Part shown: positions 42,265-51,575 of the stretch, piece by piece
How the letters are laid out: every line of letters begins with the position of its first letter
How positions within the stretch are numbered: the stretch's first letter is position 1
NCBI GenBank assembly: GCA_026708015.1
Contig: JAPOVT010000030.1
Span: forward strand, 1-64,000
DNA: 64,000 nucleotides
Source of the DNA: a bacterium
GTDB lineage: Bacteria > Actinomycetota > Acidimicrobiia > Acidimicrobiales > Bin134
Direction: 5' to 3'
Position numbers and translations under genes: made by a program
Notes under the pieces: model-generated
The model's database searches: none
The model's input: the letters and a program-made list of their open reading frames with translations, nothing else
Told to the model about the DNA's origin: nothing

Positions 42265-43704
42265 CTAAAGGCCGATATCGGAGAGCTCGGGGTACCAGCG
42301 GGTAGCCCGCTGTACCGCTTCTTGCCAGCGGCCGCGGTCTACCTCGCCCTGCGGCTCCACCACCGCCCGGGGTGTCCAGGAGTCGGCCACCTCCTGCCAG
42401 CTCGACCACTGGCCCAGGGCCCGCCCGGCCAGTACCGCCGCACCTAGCGCCGTACCCTCCGGCACCGGGCACAACTCCACCGTCCGGCCCAGGGTATCGG
42501 CGAGAATCTGGTTGAACACCGGATTCTGCGACATCCCGCCGTCCACTCGGATCCGCTCGAATCGATAGCCGCTGTCAGCCTCGGCCGCTTCGAGCAGATC
42601 AGCGGCCCGGTGGGCCACACCCTCGAACACCGCCCGCACGATGTGGGCTGCGGTGGTACCTCCGGTGATGCCGAACAGCGCGGCCCGGGCCCCAAAGTCC
42701 CAGTAGGGGGTGCCCAGCCCGTACAAGGCCGGCACATAAACCACGCCGCCGGTGTCGTCCACGCTGCCGGCCATCTCGGTCGACTCGGAGGCATCGGCCA
42801 GCAGGCCAACATCGTCGATCAGCCAACTCATGTTCGACCCGGCGGCAATCATAAAGGCCTCCACACCCCATACGATGGCCCCGTCCTCCTGCCAGGCCAC
42901 GATGGGGAACGTCCCCCGGTCGCTGCGCTTGTCGGCAATGGGCCTCCCCGGGCCGGTACACACGTCCAAGAAGGCGCCGGTGCCGAAGGTGAGCTTGGCC
43001 AGTCCCTCAAGCACGCAGCGCTGTCCGATCAGCGATGACTGCTGATCGCCGATGATCCCGGCAATTGGCGGCGACCCCGGCAGGGCAGTAGCCGCGCCCA
43101 CCACTCCGGTGGAGTCCACTATCTCGGGCAGGCAGGCGGGGGGAACCCCGAGCCGGTCGACGATCTCGTCTGACCAGTGAGTCCCGTCGTCGCTCAGCAT
43201 TCCGCTCATGGCCGCGTTAGAGGGGTCCACCACATGATGGGCGCCTTGCGAGAGGCACCACACCGTCCAGGTGTCTACCGTGCCAAAGCACAGGTCGCGA
43301 CTTCTATCGGGGTCGTGGTGGTCGAGCAGGTAGACCAGCTTGGTGGCCGATTCGTTGGGCACCATCTCCAGGCCCTTGGCCTGCCACGCCAGGCACTCGC
43401 CCACCGTGCGAAGGTCCTGCCACCCCAGCGCCGGACCCACCGGCTCGCCGGTCTTGCGGTCCCACACCATTGCGGTGCCCCGTTGGTTGGTCACGGCTAC
43501 GGCATCCACACCACCCACCTCGTCGATCACTTCAGTGGCCGATTGGAGAATGACCGCGGCCATCTCATTGGCGTCGAACTCCACCAGCCCGGGCTCGGGC
43601 ATGTCGGGCGGGGTGCGCTCTTGGCGGAAGCAGATCACCCGGTGTCCGTCGGTCACCGCCGAGCGGATGCTGCTGGTGCCCACGTCAATGACGCAGATGT
43701 TCAT
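42265..43704 (-). CDS. FGGY-family carbohydrate kinase (glycerol kinase-like)
   Basis: 479 residues from ATG 43704; longer in-frame sequence upstream is antisense to trpD. MNICVIDVGTSSIRSAV is the phosphate-1 loop, TNQRGTAMVWDRKTGEPVGP the early GlpK-like substrate segment, IAGIIGDQQSSLIGQRC the central motif, TFGTGAFLDVCTG the Gly-rich loop, and VDGGMSQNPVFNQILADTLG with EGTALGAAVLAG the C-terminal nucleotide pocket. It is closest to glycerol kinase but shorter, so glycerol is likely, not sure. Divergent from trpD with only 21 bases between starts. Confidence 0.86.
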   Translation of the reverse strand: MNICVIDVGTSSIRSAVTDGHRVICFRQERTPPDMPEPGLVEFDANEMAAVILQSATEVIDEVGGVDAVAVTNQRGTAMVWDRKTGEPVGPALGWQDLRTVGECLAWQAKGLEMVPNESATKLVYLLDHHDPDRSRDLCFGTVDTWTVWCLSQGAHHVVDPSNAAMSGMLSDDGTHWSDEIVDRLGVPPACLPEIVDSTGVVGAATALPGSPPIAGIIGDQQSSLIGQRCVLEGLAKLTFGTGAFLDVCTGPGRPIADKRSDRGTFPIVAWQEDGAIVWGVEAFMIAAGSNMSWLIDDVGLLADASESTEMAGSVDDTGGVVYVPALYGLGTPYWDFGARAALFGITGGTTAAHIVRAVFEGVAHRAADLLEAAEADSGYRFERIRVDGGMSQNPVFNQILADTLGRTVELCPVPEGTALGAAVLAGRALGQWSSWQEVADSWTPRAVVEPQGEVDRGRWQEAVQRATRWYPELSDIGL

Positions 43705-43725
43705 GAAAGAGATTGTGGCAGGCTG

Positions 43726-44808
43726 ATGACGATGGTCCACACTATGACGATGAGCCTGGGCCAATACGGGGGATGGGCTGGGATATTCCGGCAACTGACC
43801 GGAGGAGGCAGCTTGACGACCGATGCTGCCAACGCGGCCATGACCGAGATATTGAACGGCGAGGCCACTCCAGCCCAGATCGGTGGTTTTGTGATGGCCC
43901 TGCGGACCAAGGGTGAGACCGCAAAGGAGCTGGTAGGGCTCCTGTCGGCTATGCGGGTGGCTGCGGAGACGGTCCCCGTGGACGTCGCAGACCTTGGACT
44001 CATCGACACTTGCGGCACCGGCGGCGACAACAGCGGGAGCATCAACGTGTCCACCGCGGCGGCGTTGGTGGCCGTGGGCGCGGGGGCCAGAGTGTGCAAG
44101 CACGGCAATCGGTCGGCCTCTTCTCAATGTGGCTCTGCCGATGTGCTGGAGGCGTTGGGCGCGGTCATCGACCTCGGTCCCGAAGGTGTAGCCCGGTGTG
44201 TGACCGAGGCTGGTTTTGGCTTCTGTATGGCCCCCCGCTTTCACCCCGCCATGCGCCACGCGGGGCCCGCCCGCCGCGAACTGGCCGTGGCCACGGTGTT
44301 CAATTTTCTCGGCCCCCTAGCTAACCCAGCCGGGGTCAAGCGGCAGTTAGTGGGCGTCAGCGACCGGGCGATGGCCGAGACCATGCTGGAGGTTCTGGCC
44401 GCCACCGGGTCGGAGCGGGCCATGATCGTGCACGGCCACGATGGATTGGACGAGCTGTCGACCACCGGGCCGACCGACGTGTGGGAGTTGCGGGATGGAG
44501 ACCTGCATCGCCACACTGTGGATCCCGCGGATCTCTCCTTGACGCTGGCCAGTGCGGAAGACCTGGTGGGCGGGGATGCAGCCGTCAATGCCGATTGCCT
44601 GCGGCGGGTGCTCGACGGCCAGCCGGGTGCCCACCGAGACATCGTGGTTCTCAACTCCGCTGCCGCGCTGGTGGTAGCCGAGGTGTCCAGCTCGCTGGAA
44701 GACGGGCTGGAAGCAGCCGCCACGTCCATAGACAGCGGCTGGGCCGGCCAAGCTCTCGATGCCTTTGTCGCCGCCTCGAATGCGGCCGCGGCCGAGGAGC
44801 AGCGATGA
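43726..44808 (+). CDS. trpD: Anthranilate phosphoribosyltransferase
   Basis: 360 residues from ATG 43726; the family core begins MSLGQYGGWAGIFRQLTGGG. The PRPP-binding glycine loop is DTCGTGGDNSGSINVSTAAA. KHGNRSASSQCGSADVLEAL is the second conserved block and APRFHPAMRHAGPARREL the anthranilate site, with the conserved R. VFNFLGPLANPA follows. It catalyses the second step of tryptophan synthesis. Other trp genes are not in the window. Its stop overlaps the next gene by four bases (ATGA). Confidence 0.95.
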   Translation: MTMVHTMTMSLGQYGGWAGIFRQLTGGGSLTTDAANAAMTEILNGEATPAQIGGFVMALRTKGETAKELVGLLSAMRVAAETVPVDVADLGLIDTCGTGGDNSGSINVSTAAALVAVGAGARVCKHGNRSASSQCGSADVLEALGAVIDLGPEGVARCVTEAGFGFCMAPRFHPAMRHAGPARRELAVATVFNFLGPLANPAGVKRQLVGVSDRAMAETMLEVLAATGSERAMIVHGHDGLDELSTTGPTDVWELRDGDLHRHTVDPADLSLTLASAEDLVGGDAAVNADCLRRVLDGQPGAHRDIVVLNSAAALVVAEVSSSLEDGLEAAATSIDSGWAGQALDAFVAASNAAAAEEQR

Positions 44809-46103
44809 AACCGGGAGATAGTCCTACGACTGAACAACTGAGAGATGTGCTCATGCAGTCGGTAGAGGTCGCTCGGGATGGGCAGAAGGAGAAACCCCCG
44901 ATAGACCCGCCCCCCCGATTGAAGAAGGTCTTGATGTTCAAGAAGTTCACCGAGCGGGCCATGGACCAAGTACGCGAGGTGGTGGAGTCCGACGATGAGT
45001 TCCGAGATCGGGTGATTGACGCCATCACCGAAGAGGAGGTGGGCCGGTTCGGCTGGCTTTGGCTGACCCGGCCAGACGGCTGGCAGCAGGAGTCCACCGA
45101 GCTGGCGGCGGAAGCCCAGCGCAAATCGGAAGCGGCTGCTGATGCCCAGAGAACCCAAGAGCTGGTGCAGCGGCTCCAGCGGGCTGAGGCCGCCCAGAAG
45201 AAGGCTGACAGTCAGCGGGACAAGGCCAGCCGAGAGCGGGACGAGGCCCGGATTCAGGCTGCCCAGGCCCGTACCGAGGTGCGTCGGGCCGAAGAAGAGG
45301 CTCAGAGACTGGTCACCGAATTGGATAAGGCAAAGGCCGCCCTCGATGCCGCCGAGAGCAACTCAGCCCGGGCGCAGCGAAAGCAGAACCGCACCGACGA
45401 GAAGCTCAGGAGCGCTGTCGCCCAAGTTGACGGGTTGAACAAGCAGCTGAAGGACTCCCGCGAGCAGCATGGCGAGGAGGTCAGCAGCCTCAAGACTCGC
45501 TTAGCCGCCGCCGAGGACGAGGTGGCCATGGCCCGGGCGGCCGGATTCGAGCTCCCCCCAGAGGCTGAGCCCAAGCCTGAGCCGCCCCCGTTGACCAAGC
45601 GCATGCCTGTCCCGATGCCCGGTGGGTTGCTCAACGACACCCCGGAAGCCGCGGAGTTTCTGCTTCGACAGGTGCCTGAAGTTGTGGTGTTGGTCGACGG
45701 CTACAACGTGACCTTCAAGAACTGGGAAAAACTGCCCGTACAAGAGCAACGGCACCGGTTTCTCCAAAAGATGGAGGAGTTGAGCGCCCGGTACACGGGG
45801 GCGAAATTCGTGGTGGTATTCGACGGCACCGAGACCGACTACGACTACATCTCCACCACCGCCCGCTCTCTCGGGGTAACCGTCCGCTTTTCCCAGCCAG
45901 GGGTGACCGCCGACGACTACATCATCAACCAGTGCGATTCCTATCCGCTGTCGCGGCAGCTTGTGGTGGTCTCCGAGGACGGCGAGGTCCGCGAGCGGGC
46001 CCGAGACCGAGGGGCCAACCTCGTCCACCCCCGCAAGTTGCTGAAGATCATGGGCCTCGAGGTGGAATACCCCGATAGCTGGACGGGATTTGGAGACCGG
46101 TGA
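44805..46103 (+). CDS. Coiled-coil protein with C-terminal NYN (YacP-like) RNase domain
   Basis: 432 residues. N-terminal helical region (about 25-100), then a long coiled coil from about 105 to 245 (EAAQKKADSQRDKASRERDE and similar). A Pro-rich linker (PPEAEPKPEPPPL) precedes the NYN/PIN-like domain from about 280: VVLVDGYNVTFKNWEKLPVQ with the first Asp and Asn, FVVVFDGTETDYDYISTTA with the second Asp, GVTADDYIINQCDS with the third, and LVVVSEDGEVRERARDRGAN. The acidic residues of a metal-dependent RNase are present. It lies in a tight operon with trpD and queG through four-base overlaps at both ends. Confidence 0.85.
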   Translation: MKPGDSPTTEQLRDVLMQSVEVARDGQKEKPPIDPPPRLKKVLMFKKFTERAMDQVREVVESDDEFRDRVIDAITEEEVGRFGWLWLTRPDGWQQESTELAAEAQRKSEAAADAQRTQELVQRLQRAEAAQKKADSQRDKASRERDEARIQAAQARTEVRRAEEEAQRLVTELDKAKAALDAAESNSARAQRKQNRTDEKLRSAVAQVDGLNKQLKDSREQHGEEVSSLKTRLAAAEDEVAMARAAGFELPPEAEPKPEPPPLTKRMPVPMPGGLLNDTPEAAEFLLRQVPEVVVLVDGYNVTFKNWEKLPVQEQRHRFLQKMEELSARYTGAKFVVVFDGTETDYDYISTTARSLGVTVRFSQPGVTADDYIINQCDSYPLSRQLVVVSEDGEVRERARDRGANLVHPRKLLKIMGLEVEYPDSWTGFGDR

Positions 46104-47146
46104 GCGCCATCAGCGCCGATGAGGTGATCACCGCAGGCTTGGACGCTGGGCTCGACGCCGTCGGGATAGCCCCGGCCGAGCCGTTCGAGTCCACCCGAGC
46201 GACGTTGGTTGAGCGGCGGGATCAAGGTCTGCACGGAGGCATGGCCTTCACCTACCGCAACCCCGACCGCTCCACCGACCCCAGCCGCACGGTAGGCGGG
46301 GCCCGATCCCTGGTGGTCGGCGCGCTCGGCTACCGCAACTCTGCTTCTCCGCCACCCGACCGGGCTGTGGGCCGGGTGGCCGCCTACGCCCAGCAAGACC
46401 ACTACGCCAAGCTGCGAGATGCGCTGGGCCAGATAGCCGACATGCTGCGGGACGCCGGGCACAAAGCCGTGGTGGTGGCCGACGACAACGCGCTGGTGGA
46501 TCGAGAGGCAGCCCGGCGGGCGGGGCTGGGGTGGTATGGCAAGAACAGCAATATCCTGCTGCCTGGTCGGGGGAGTTGGTTCGTGCTGGGCTCGGTGATC
46601 ACCACCGCCGTGCTTGAGCCATCGACACCGGTTCCCGATCAGTGCGGACCGTGCCGACGCTGCTTGGACGGCTGTCCAACCAGCGCCATTGTGGCCCCCG
46701 GTGTGGTTGACGCCCGGCGGTGCTTGGCGTGGCTGGTGCAGGCCGACGGTGATTTTCCTCTGGAATTCCGAGAGGTGCTGGGCAACCGACTCTACGGATG
46801 CGACGACTGCCAGGAGGTGTGCCCACCCAACAGAATGGCTGAGTCGGACAGCAGCGGTGCGGGGGAAGGGCACGAGGAAGGCATCGCCTGGGTGGACCTA
46901 GTGGAACTGCTGAAATCCGACGACGAGGACCTGATGGCCCGCTACGGCCGCTGGTATATCCCCCGGCGGGAGCCTCGCTATGTACGGCGCAACGCGCTGG
47001 TGGCGCTGGGAAACTCCGGACGGGGAGCCGATCCTGAAGTGATCAAAATCGTGCATCGCTATCTGGCGGACTCCGACCCCATGCTGGAGCGCCACGCCGA
47101 TTGGGCTGCCCGCCAGCTGGGCGTGCCCGCAGTGGAGCTGGTTTGA
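46100..47146 (+). CDS. queG: Epoxyqueuosine reductase
   Basis: 348 residues from GTG 46100, overlapping the previous stop by four bases. The cobalamin-binding half has GLDAVGIAPAEPFESTRATL and QDHYAKLRDALGQIADMLRD. The first [4Fe-4S] site is CGPCRRCLDGCPTSAI and the second CDDCQEVCPPN. A HEAT-like end (RYVRRNALVALGNSG, RHADWAARQLGV) completes the family architecture. It performs the last step of queuosine synthesis in the anticodon of certain tRNAs, using cobalamin. tRNA-guanine transglycosylase is not in the window. Confidence 0.95.
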   Translation: MSAISADEVITAGLDAGLDAVGIAPAEPFESTRATLVERRDQGLHGGMAFTYRNPDRSTDPSRTVGGARSLVVGALGYRNSASPPPDRAVGRVAAYAQQDHYAKLRDALGQIADMLRDAGHKAVVVADDNALVDREAARRAGLGWYGKNSNILLPGRGSWFVLGSVITTAVLEPSTPVPDQCGPCRRCLDGCPTSAIVAPGVVDARRCLAWLVQADGDFPLEFREVLGNRLYGCDDCQEVCPPNRMAESDSSGAGEGHEEGIAWVDLVELLKSDDEDLMARYGRWYIPRREPRYVRRNALVALGNSGRGADPEVIKIVHRYLADSDPMLERHADWAARQLGVPAVELV

Positions 47147-47149
47147 GCT

Positions 47150-48292
47150 ATGCCTCGGCACCTGTTGGTAACCAACGACTATCCCCCCAAATTGGGGGGC
47201 ATCCAGAACTATCTGTGGGAGCTGTGGCGCCGACTGCCGCCTGCCGACGTCTGCGTGTTGACCCGCTCTCATCCGGGAGATGCCGAGTGGGATGCTCGCC
47301 AAGACCACCGGGTGGTCCGGTCGCCTCGCCAATTCCTTCTGCCAACCCAGGAGATGGCCGAAGAGATCACCGATCTGGGGGAAGAGATCGGCGCAGAATT
47401 GGTGCTCTACGACCCTGCGATTCCACTGGGAGCGCTTGCTCCCCGCCTGCCCCATCCCTACGGCGTGATTCTTCACGGTGCCGAGGTGACCGTTCCCGGT
47501 CGCCTTCCAGGCACCAAGCAGGTGCTGGGCAAAGTGCTGCGGGGTGCCGAGGTGGTTATCACTGCCGGACGGTATTCGGTGATTGAGGCCGAGAGGGCCG
47601 CCGGTGGGCCGCTACCCGCGGTGATCGTGCCGCCGGGGGTCGATGTCGACCGATTCAAGCCGTTGGACGCGGCCCAGCGGCGGGCGGCCCGCCTGCGGTT
47701 CGGGCTTCCGGTCGACGCTCCGGTGGTGGTCTCGATCAGCCGGCTGGTGCCCCGTAAGGGCATGGATGTGCTGATTGCGTCATCGGCCCGGCTGGCCGAC
47801 CGCCATCCGGGGCTCACCCTGGCCGTGGCCGGGGCCGGTCGGGACCGGGCCCGATTGGATCGGATCATCGGGAGCACGGGCGCACCGGCCCGCCTGCTGG
47901 ATCGGGTGGCCGATTCGGATCTGCCCGACCTCTATGGCTGTGCCGACGTGTTCGCCATGGTGTGCCGTCAGCGCTGGGGAGGCCTGGAGCAGGAGGGGTT
48001 CGGCATCGTGTTCTTGGAGGCCGCGGCCGCCGGCGTGCCGCAACTTGCCGGAGACAGCGGGGGAGCGGCTGAGGCGGTGGAGCATGGCCGAACCGGACTG
48101 GTGGTGCAGAAGCCCAGTCAACTGGACGCAGTGACTGCGTGTCTAGACACCCTGCTGTCGGATCGGGTTCGCCTTCAGCGGATGGGCTTGGAGAGCCGGC
48201 TGAGGGCAGTGGCCGAGTTCTCCTATGACCACATGGCCGAGCGGCTTCGGACCGTGATAGCCGAGGTCATCGCCCGCCGAAGGAAACGTTGA
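47150..48292 (+). CDS. GT4 glycosyltransferase, PimB-like mannosyltransferase
   Basis: 380 residues from ATG 47150, three bases after queG. N-terminal acceptor loop LVTNDYPPKLGGIQNYLWEL is characteristic of PimB-type enzymes. VVSISRLVPRKGMDVLIASS and RLLDRVADSDLPDLYGCADV form the donor-domain core. EQEGFGIVFLEAAAAGVP is the E-x7-E signature of retaining GT-B enzymes. In Actinobacteria this family transfers mannose to phosphatidylinositol mono-mannoside on the cytoplasmic face of the membrane. The precise product here is inferred. Confidence 0.86.
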   Translation: MPRHLLVTNDYPPKLGGIQNYLWELWRRLPPADVCVLTRSHPGDAEWDARQDHRVVRSPRQFLLPTQEMAEEITDLGEEIGAELVLYDPAIPLGALAPRLPHPYGVILHGAEVTVPGRLPGTKQVLGKVLRGAEVVITAGRYSVIEAERAAGGPLPAVIVPPGVDVDRFKPLDAAQRRAARLRFGLPVDAPVVVSISRLVPRKGMDVLIASSARLADRHPGLTLAVAGAGRDRARLDRIIGSTGAPARLLDRVADSDLPDLYGCADVFAMVCRQRWGGLEQEGFGIVFLEAAAAGVPQLAGDSGGAAEAVEHGRTGLVVQKPSQLDAVTACLDTLLSDRVRLQRMGLESRLRAVAEFSYDHMAERLRTVIAEVIARRRKR

Positions 48293-48321
48293 TGGCGCGG
48301 CGCGGTCGCCTCGCGGGGTGA

Positions 48322-48831
48322 GTGATTCCATTGTCTTGGCGAGATCGGTTGGTGCCACGGGAAGTCGAGGGCCCGGCCTTCCTCCAAGCCTGCTGGGCGG
48401 GTACCTGGGTGTTCACAGCCATTGCCATACTCACCACCGCCTTTCCCGATCCGATGGCGGTGCCCATAGCAGTGGTGTCGCTCGGGCTGCTGGCAATCGG
48501 GTGCTGGGCCATGCTCTGGGCTTTCCAGCGGGCCGTGCAGCGCAGCCGATACGAATTGATCGGGGTGGGGGGCCTCTATTTCCTGGCCGGCTGCGCCCCC
48601 CGCTCAGTGCGCCTCTCGATGATGGCGGCTCTGGCTGTGCAATTGGTGGTGGCCTTGGCCGCAGCCTCGGTGCGCCCGTTTACCGCGTCCGCGTTCGGTA
48701 TCCTGGTACCTGTCTATGCGCTGGGCTTGTCCGGCGCATGGGGTGCCAGACACGGGACATTCCCACCGCGGCTCCCTGACGGCGAAACTTCAGAACGCGG
48801 CGATCCCAGCAGGAACGGTGACGATGTTTGA
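48322..48831 (+). CDS. Membrane protein of unknown function
   Basis: 169 residues, GTG start. Three to four hydrophobic segments (FLQACWAGTWVFTAIAILTT, VPIAVVSLGLLAIGCWAML, MAALAVQLVVALAAASV, FGILVPVYALGLSGAWGA). The hydrophilic C-terminal tail PPRLPDGETSERGDPSRNGD is cytoplasmic or external. Similar short proteins accompany SRPBCC genes in actinobacteria, but I cannot name a family. Its stop overlaps the SRPBCC start by eight bases. Confidence 0.7.
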   Translation: MIPLSWRDRLVPREVEGPAFLQACWAGTWVFTAIAILTTAFPDPMAVPIAVVSLGLLAIGCWAMLWAFQRAVQRSRYELIGVGGLYFLAGCAPRSVRLSMMAALAVQLVVALAAASVRPFTASAFGILVPVYALGLSGAWGARHGTFPPRLPDGETSERGDPSRNGDDV

Positions 48832-49285
48832 CCAGGCCACCAAGAGCATCACCATTGAGGCGTCGCCCGCGCGCTGCTTCGAGGTGGTGTGCGATTTCGA
48901 GTCTTATCCCGAGTGGGCCACCGAGGTGAAGCAGGTCGAGATAGTCCGACGGGACGACGACGGCCGGGGCGGCTTGGTGTCGTTTCGGGCCGCGGCCATG
49001 GGCCGCAGCACCAACTACTTGCTGGAGTACTACTACGGATCCAACCCCCTGCGGGTGTCCTGGCGATTGGTGCAAGGGGACTTGACCCGGCGCCTCGACG
49101 GGGAATACTGCTTCAATGCGGTGCCCGGCGAGCCGGAACGCACCGAGGTCTCCTATCACCTCGCCGTCCAGATGGTGATGCCGCTGCCCGGTTTCGTAAA
49201 GCGCAGGGCCGAGGCGCGAATCATGGAGACCGCGTTGGAGAACCTGCGCCTCCGAGCCGAATTGGGCGCCGGGAAACTCCTCTGA
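48824..49285 (+). CDS. SRPBCC-fold (polyketide cyclase/START-like) protein
   Basis: 153 residues from ATG 48824, inside the end of the preceding gene. SITIEASPARCFEVVCDFES followed by YPEWATEVKQVEI is the N-terminal cyclase pattern. SNPLRVSWRLVQGDLTRRLD gives the beta sheet, and PGFVKRRAEARIMETALENL the long C-terminal helix. These proteins bind hydrophobic ligands or act in CoQ/lipid metabolism, and the ligand is unknown. It precedes the aminotransferase gene by 30 bases and may be cotranscribed. Confidence 0.82.
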   Translation: MFDQATKSITIEASPARCFEVVCDFESYPEWATEVKQVEIVRRDDDGRGGLVSFRAAAMGRSTNYLLEYYYGSNPLRVSWRLVQGDLTRRLDGEYCFNAVPGEPERTEVSYHLAVQMVMPLPGFVKRRAEARIMETALENLRLRAELGAGKLL

Positions 49286-49315
49286 ATTTGCCCCCTCAGA
49301 AAGTAGATTGGACCC

Positions 49316-50491
49316 GTGGAGTTCCGCCGGATCAACAACCTGCCCCCCTATGTCTTCACCATTATCAACGAACTGAAGGTGGAGGGCCGCCGGGCCGGCC
49401 ACGACATCATCGACCTGGGATTCGGCAACCCCGACCTCCCGTCGCCGGACATCGCGGTGGAGAAGCTGGCGGAAGCCACCCGCAACCCCCGCAACCACCG
49501 TTACTCGGCCAGCCGGGGCATCCCCAAGCTGCGTGAGGCAATCGCCGGGTACTACGCCCGGCGGTTCGGGGTGTATCTCGATCCCGATACCGAGGTGATC
49601 AATACCATCGGGGCCAAAGAGGGGTTTTCCCATCTCATGTGGACCCTGCTCCAGCCCGGCGACGCCGCCCTGGTTCCTTCGCCCTCCTATCCGATCCACC
49701 TGTATGCCCCGCTGTTTGCCGGAGCAGAGGTGCGGGAGATCCCGTTGAGCACCGGCACCGACTTCTTCGGGACGATGCAGGAGCGCTGGCGCTACTCCTG
49801 GCCGAAGCCCCGCATCATCGTGCTCTCGTTTCCCCACAACCCCACCACCGCCTGCGTTGACTTGGAGTTCATGGCTGGCGTGGTGGCTTTCGCCAAAGAG
49901 CACGATGTGCTGTTGGTCCACGATTTCGCCTACGCCGACTTGGGCTACGACGGCTACCTGCCGCCGTCCATCATGCAGGTGGAAGGCGCCAAAGACGTGG
50001 CGGTCGAACTCTATTCCATGACCAAGTCGTTCTCCATGGCCGGTTGGCGGGTGGCGTTCATGGTGGGCAATCCCCAGGTAGTGGCGGCGCTGGGCAAGCT
50101 CAAGTCTTACTTGGACTACGGCACCTTCCAGCCCATCCAGATCGCGGCCACCGTGACCCTCAACGAGGCGCCCGGCCATCCCAAGGAGGTATGTGACATC
50201 TACCAGAGTCGCCGCGATGCCTTGTGCTCGGGGCTGAACCGCATGGGGTGGGAGGTGGAGCCGCCCAAAGGGACCATGTTCGTGTGGGCCAAGATCCCCG
50301 AGTCCTATCGGGAGATGGGGTCGGTGGAGTTCGCCTCCTGGTTGGTCAAAGACGCCCGGGTGGCGGTGTCTCCTGGGGTGGGGTTCGGCCCCGGCGGGGA
50401 GGGCCACGTGAGGTTTGCGCTGATCGAGAATGAGCAGCGCACGGCGCAGGCCGTCCGCCAGCTGCGCCAATCGCTGGCCAAGCTGGATTAG
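49316..50491 (+). CDS. Class I/II aminotransferase (AlaC-like alanine/aspartate type)
   Basis: 391 residues from GTG 49316. [19 protein letters not shown] and [17 protein letters not shown] are the N-terminal AlaC-like region. [16 protein letters not shown] holds the conserved Asn, [17 protein letters not shown] the Asp and Tyr, and [19 protein letters not shown] the Schiff-base Lys and phosphate-binding Arg. [19 protein letters not shown] contains the substrate carboxylate Arg. It should make alanine or a related amino acid from its keto acid. Followed after 13 bases by phosphofructokinase. Confidence 0.9.
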   Translation: MEFRRINNLPPYVFTIINELKVEGRRAGHDIIDLGFGNPDLPSPDIAVEKLAEATRNPRNHRYSASRGIPKLREAIAGYYARRFGVYLDPDTEVINTIGAKEGFSHLMWTLLQPGDAALVPSPSYPIHLYAPLFAGAEVREIPLSTGTDFFGTMQERWRYSWPKPRIIVLSFPHNPTTACVDLEFMAGVVAFAKEHDVLLVHDFAYADLGYDGYLPPSIMQVEGAKDVAVELYSMTKSFSMAGWRVAFMVGNPQVVAALGKLKSYLDYGTFQPIQIAATVTLNEAPGHPKEVCDIYQSRRDALCSGLNRMGWEVEPPKGTMFVWAKIPESYREMGSVEFASWLVKDARVAVSPGVGFGPGGEGHVRFALIENEQRTAQAVRQLRQSLAKLD

Positions 50492-50504
50492 GAGCAAGCT
50501 TCCC

Positions 50505-51536
50505 ATGAGAGTTGGCCTTTTGACCGGGGGAGGTGACTGCCCGGGTTTGAACGCCGTGATCCGGGCCATCGTGCGCAAGGCCGAGCGCTACTACGGCGAC
50601 TCCGTGATCGGCTTTCTGGACGGCTGGCGGGGGGTGCTCGAGGGCGAATTCATCGAAGTGGACGTGGAGTACATGCGGGGAACCCTGCCCCGGGGCGGCA
50701 CGGTGTTGGGCACATCCCGGATGTCTCCCCGAATGTATGACGACGGGATCGAACGAGTGCGGGCCACCATGGAGTCCACCGGCACCGAGGCGCTGATCGT
50801 CATCGGTGGCGAGGGAACCCTGTCGGCGGGTGTGGGGGTGTACGAGGCAGGCGCAGCCAAAGTGGTCGGCGTGCCCAAGACCATCGACAACGACATCGGG
50901 CTCACTGAGCTCACCTTCGGTTTCGACACCGCGGTGGAGATCGCCACCGGGGCCATCGACCGGCTGCACACCACCGCGGAATCGCACGACCGGGTGATGG
51001 TGGTAGAGGTAATGGGCCGCAATGTGGGGCATATCGCCACCTGGGCCGGCATCGCCGGAGGGGCCACCCTCACCTTGATTCCCGAAGAGCCCTTCGACAT
51101 CGACTCGGTAGCAGAAGCCATCACTCGGCGCCACCAGCGGGGCCGGTGGGCGTCCATCGTGGTGATAGCCGAGGGAGCTCGGCCCAAAGAGGGCACTCTG
51201 AAGCTGCCCGAGCCGGAAATCGATGAATTCGGCCATGTCCGGCTGGGGGGAATCGGCCAGCTAGTGGCCGCGGAGATCGAAGCCCGAACCGGATTCGACA
51301 CCAGAGTCACCGTGCTGGGCCACATCCAACGGGGTGGCACCCCCTCTGCATTCGACCGAGTTCTGTGCTCTTGGTACGGCATCGCGGCCATCGACGCGGT
51401 CCACGACAGCGACTGGGGGTCGATGGTGGCCTTCCAAAACGGCGAGATGGCCCGAGTGCGGCTGGCCGACGCGGTGGCCGAGCTGAAGCCGGTCAGCCCC
51501 GCTCTCTATGAGGTGGCCCGAGCCTTCTTCCCCTAA
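50505..51536 (+). CDS. pfkA: 6-phosphofructokinase
   Basis: 343 residues from ATG 50505, with AGGAG 11 bases upstream. LLTGGGDCPGLNAVIRAIV is the N-terminal nucleotide-binding turn, PRGGTVLGTSRMSPR the next, and VIGGEGTLSAGVGVY the position equivalent to GGDG/S-T, here with Glu. PKTIDNDIGLTELTFGFDTA has the catalytic Asp. VEVMGRNVGHIATWAGIAGG binds fructose 6-phosphate and GHIQRGGTPSAFDR is the family signature. ATP versus pyrophosphate use is unsure: GGEGT differs from both the ATP (GGDGS) and PPi (GGDDT) patterns, and the GGEGT form is, to my knowledge, common in actinobacterial PFKs. Glycolytic enzyme. Confidence 0.92.
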   Translation: MRVGLLTGGGDCPGLNAVIRAIVRKAERYYGDSVIGFLDGWRGVLEGEFIEVDVEYMRGTLPRGGTVLGTSRMSPRMYDDGIERVRATMESTGTEALIVIGGEGTLSAGVGVYEAGAAKVVGVPKTIDNDIGLTELTFGFDTAVEIATGAIDRLHTTAESHDRVMVVEVMGRNVGHIATWAGIAGGATLTLIPEEPFDIDSVAEAITRRHQRGRWASIVVIAEGARPKEGTLKLPEPEIDEFGHVRLGGIGQLVAAEIEARTGFDTRVTVLGHIQRGGTPSAFDRVLCSWYGIAAIDAVHDSDWGSMVAFQNGEMARVRLADAVAELKPVSPALYEVARAFFP

Positions 51537-51575
51537 CTGCACTGACCGCTAGGCGCCGACGACCGCCACCGGCGG

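Noticed and set aside
43177-43725. Long N-terminal extension of the trpD frame
   Set aside because: Antisense to the FGGY kinase; the family start is at about 43726.
48680-50578. 632-residue antisense open frame on the minus strand
   Set aside because: It lies opposite the SRPBCC and aminotransferase genes, which have clear family motifs. Its composition (His/Gly/Arg/Pro-rich) is what GC-rich antisense frames give.
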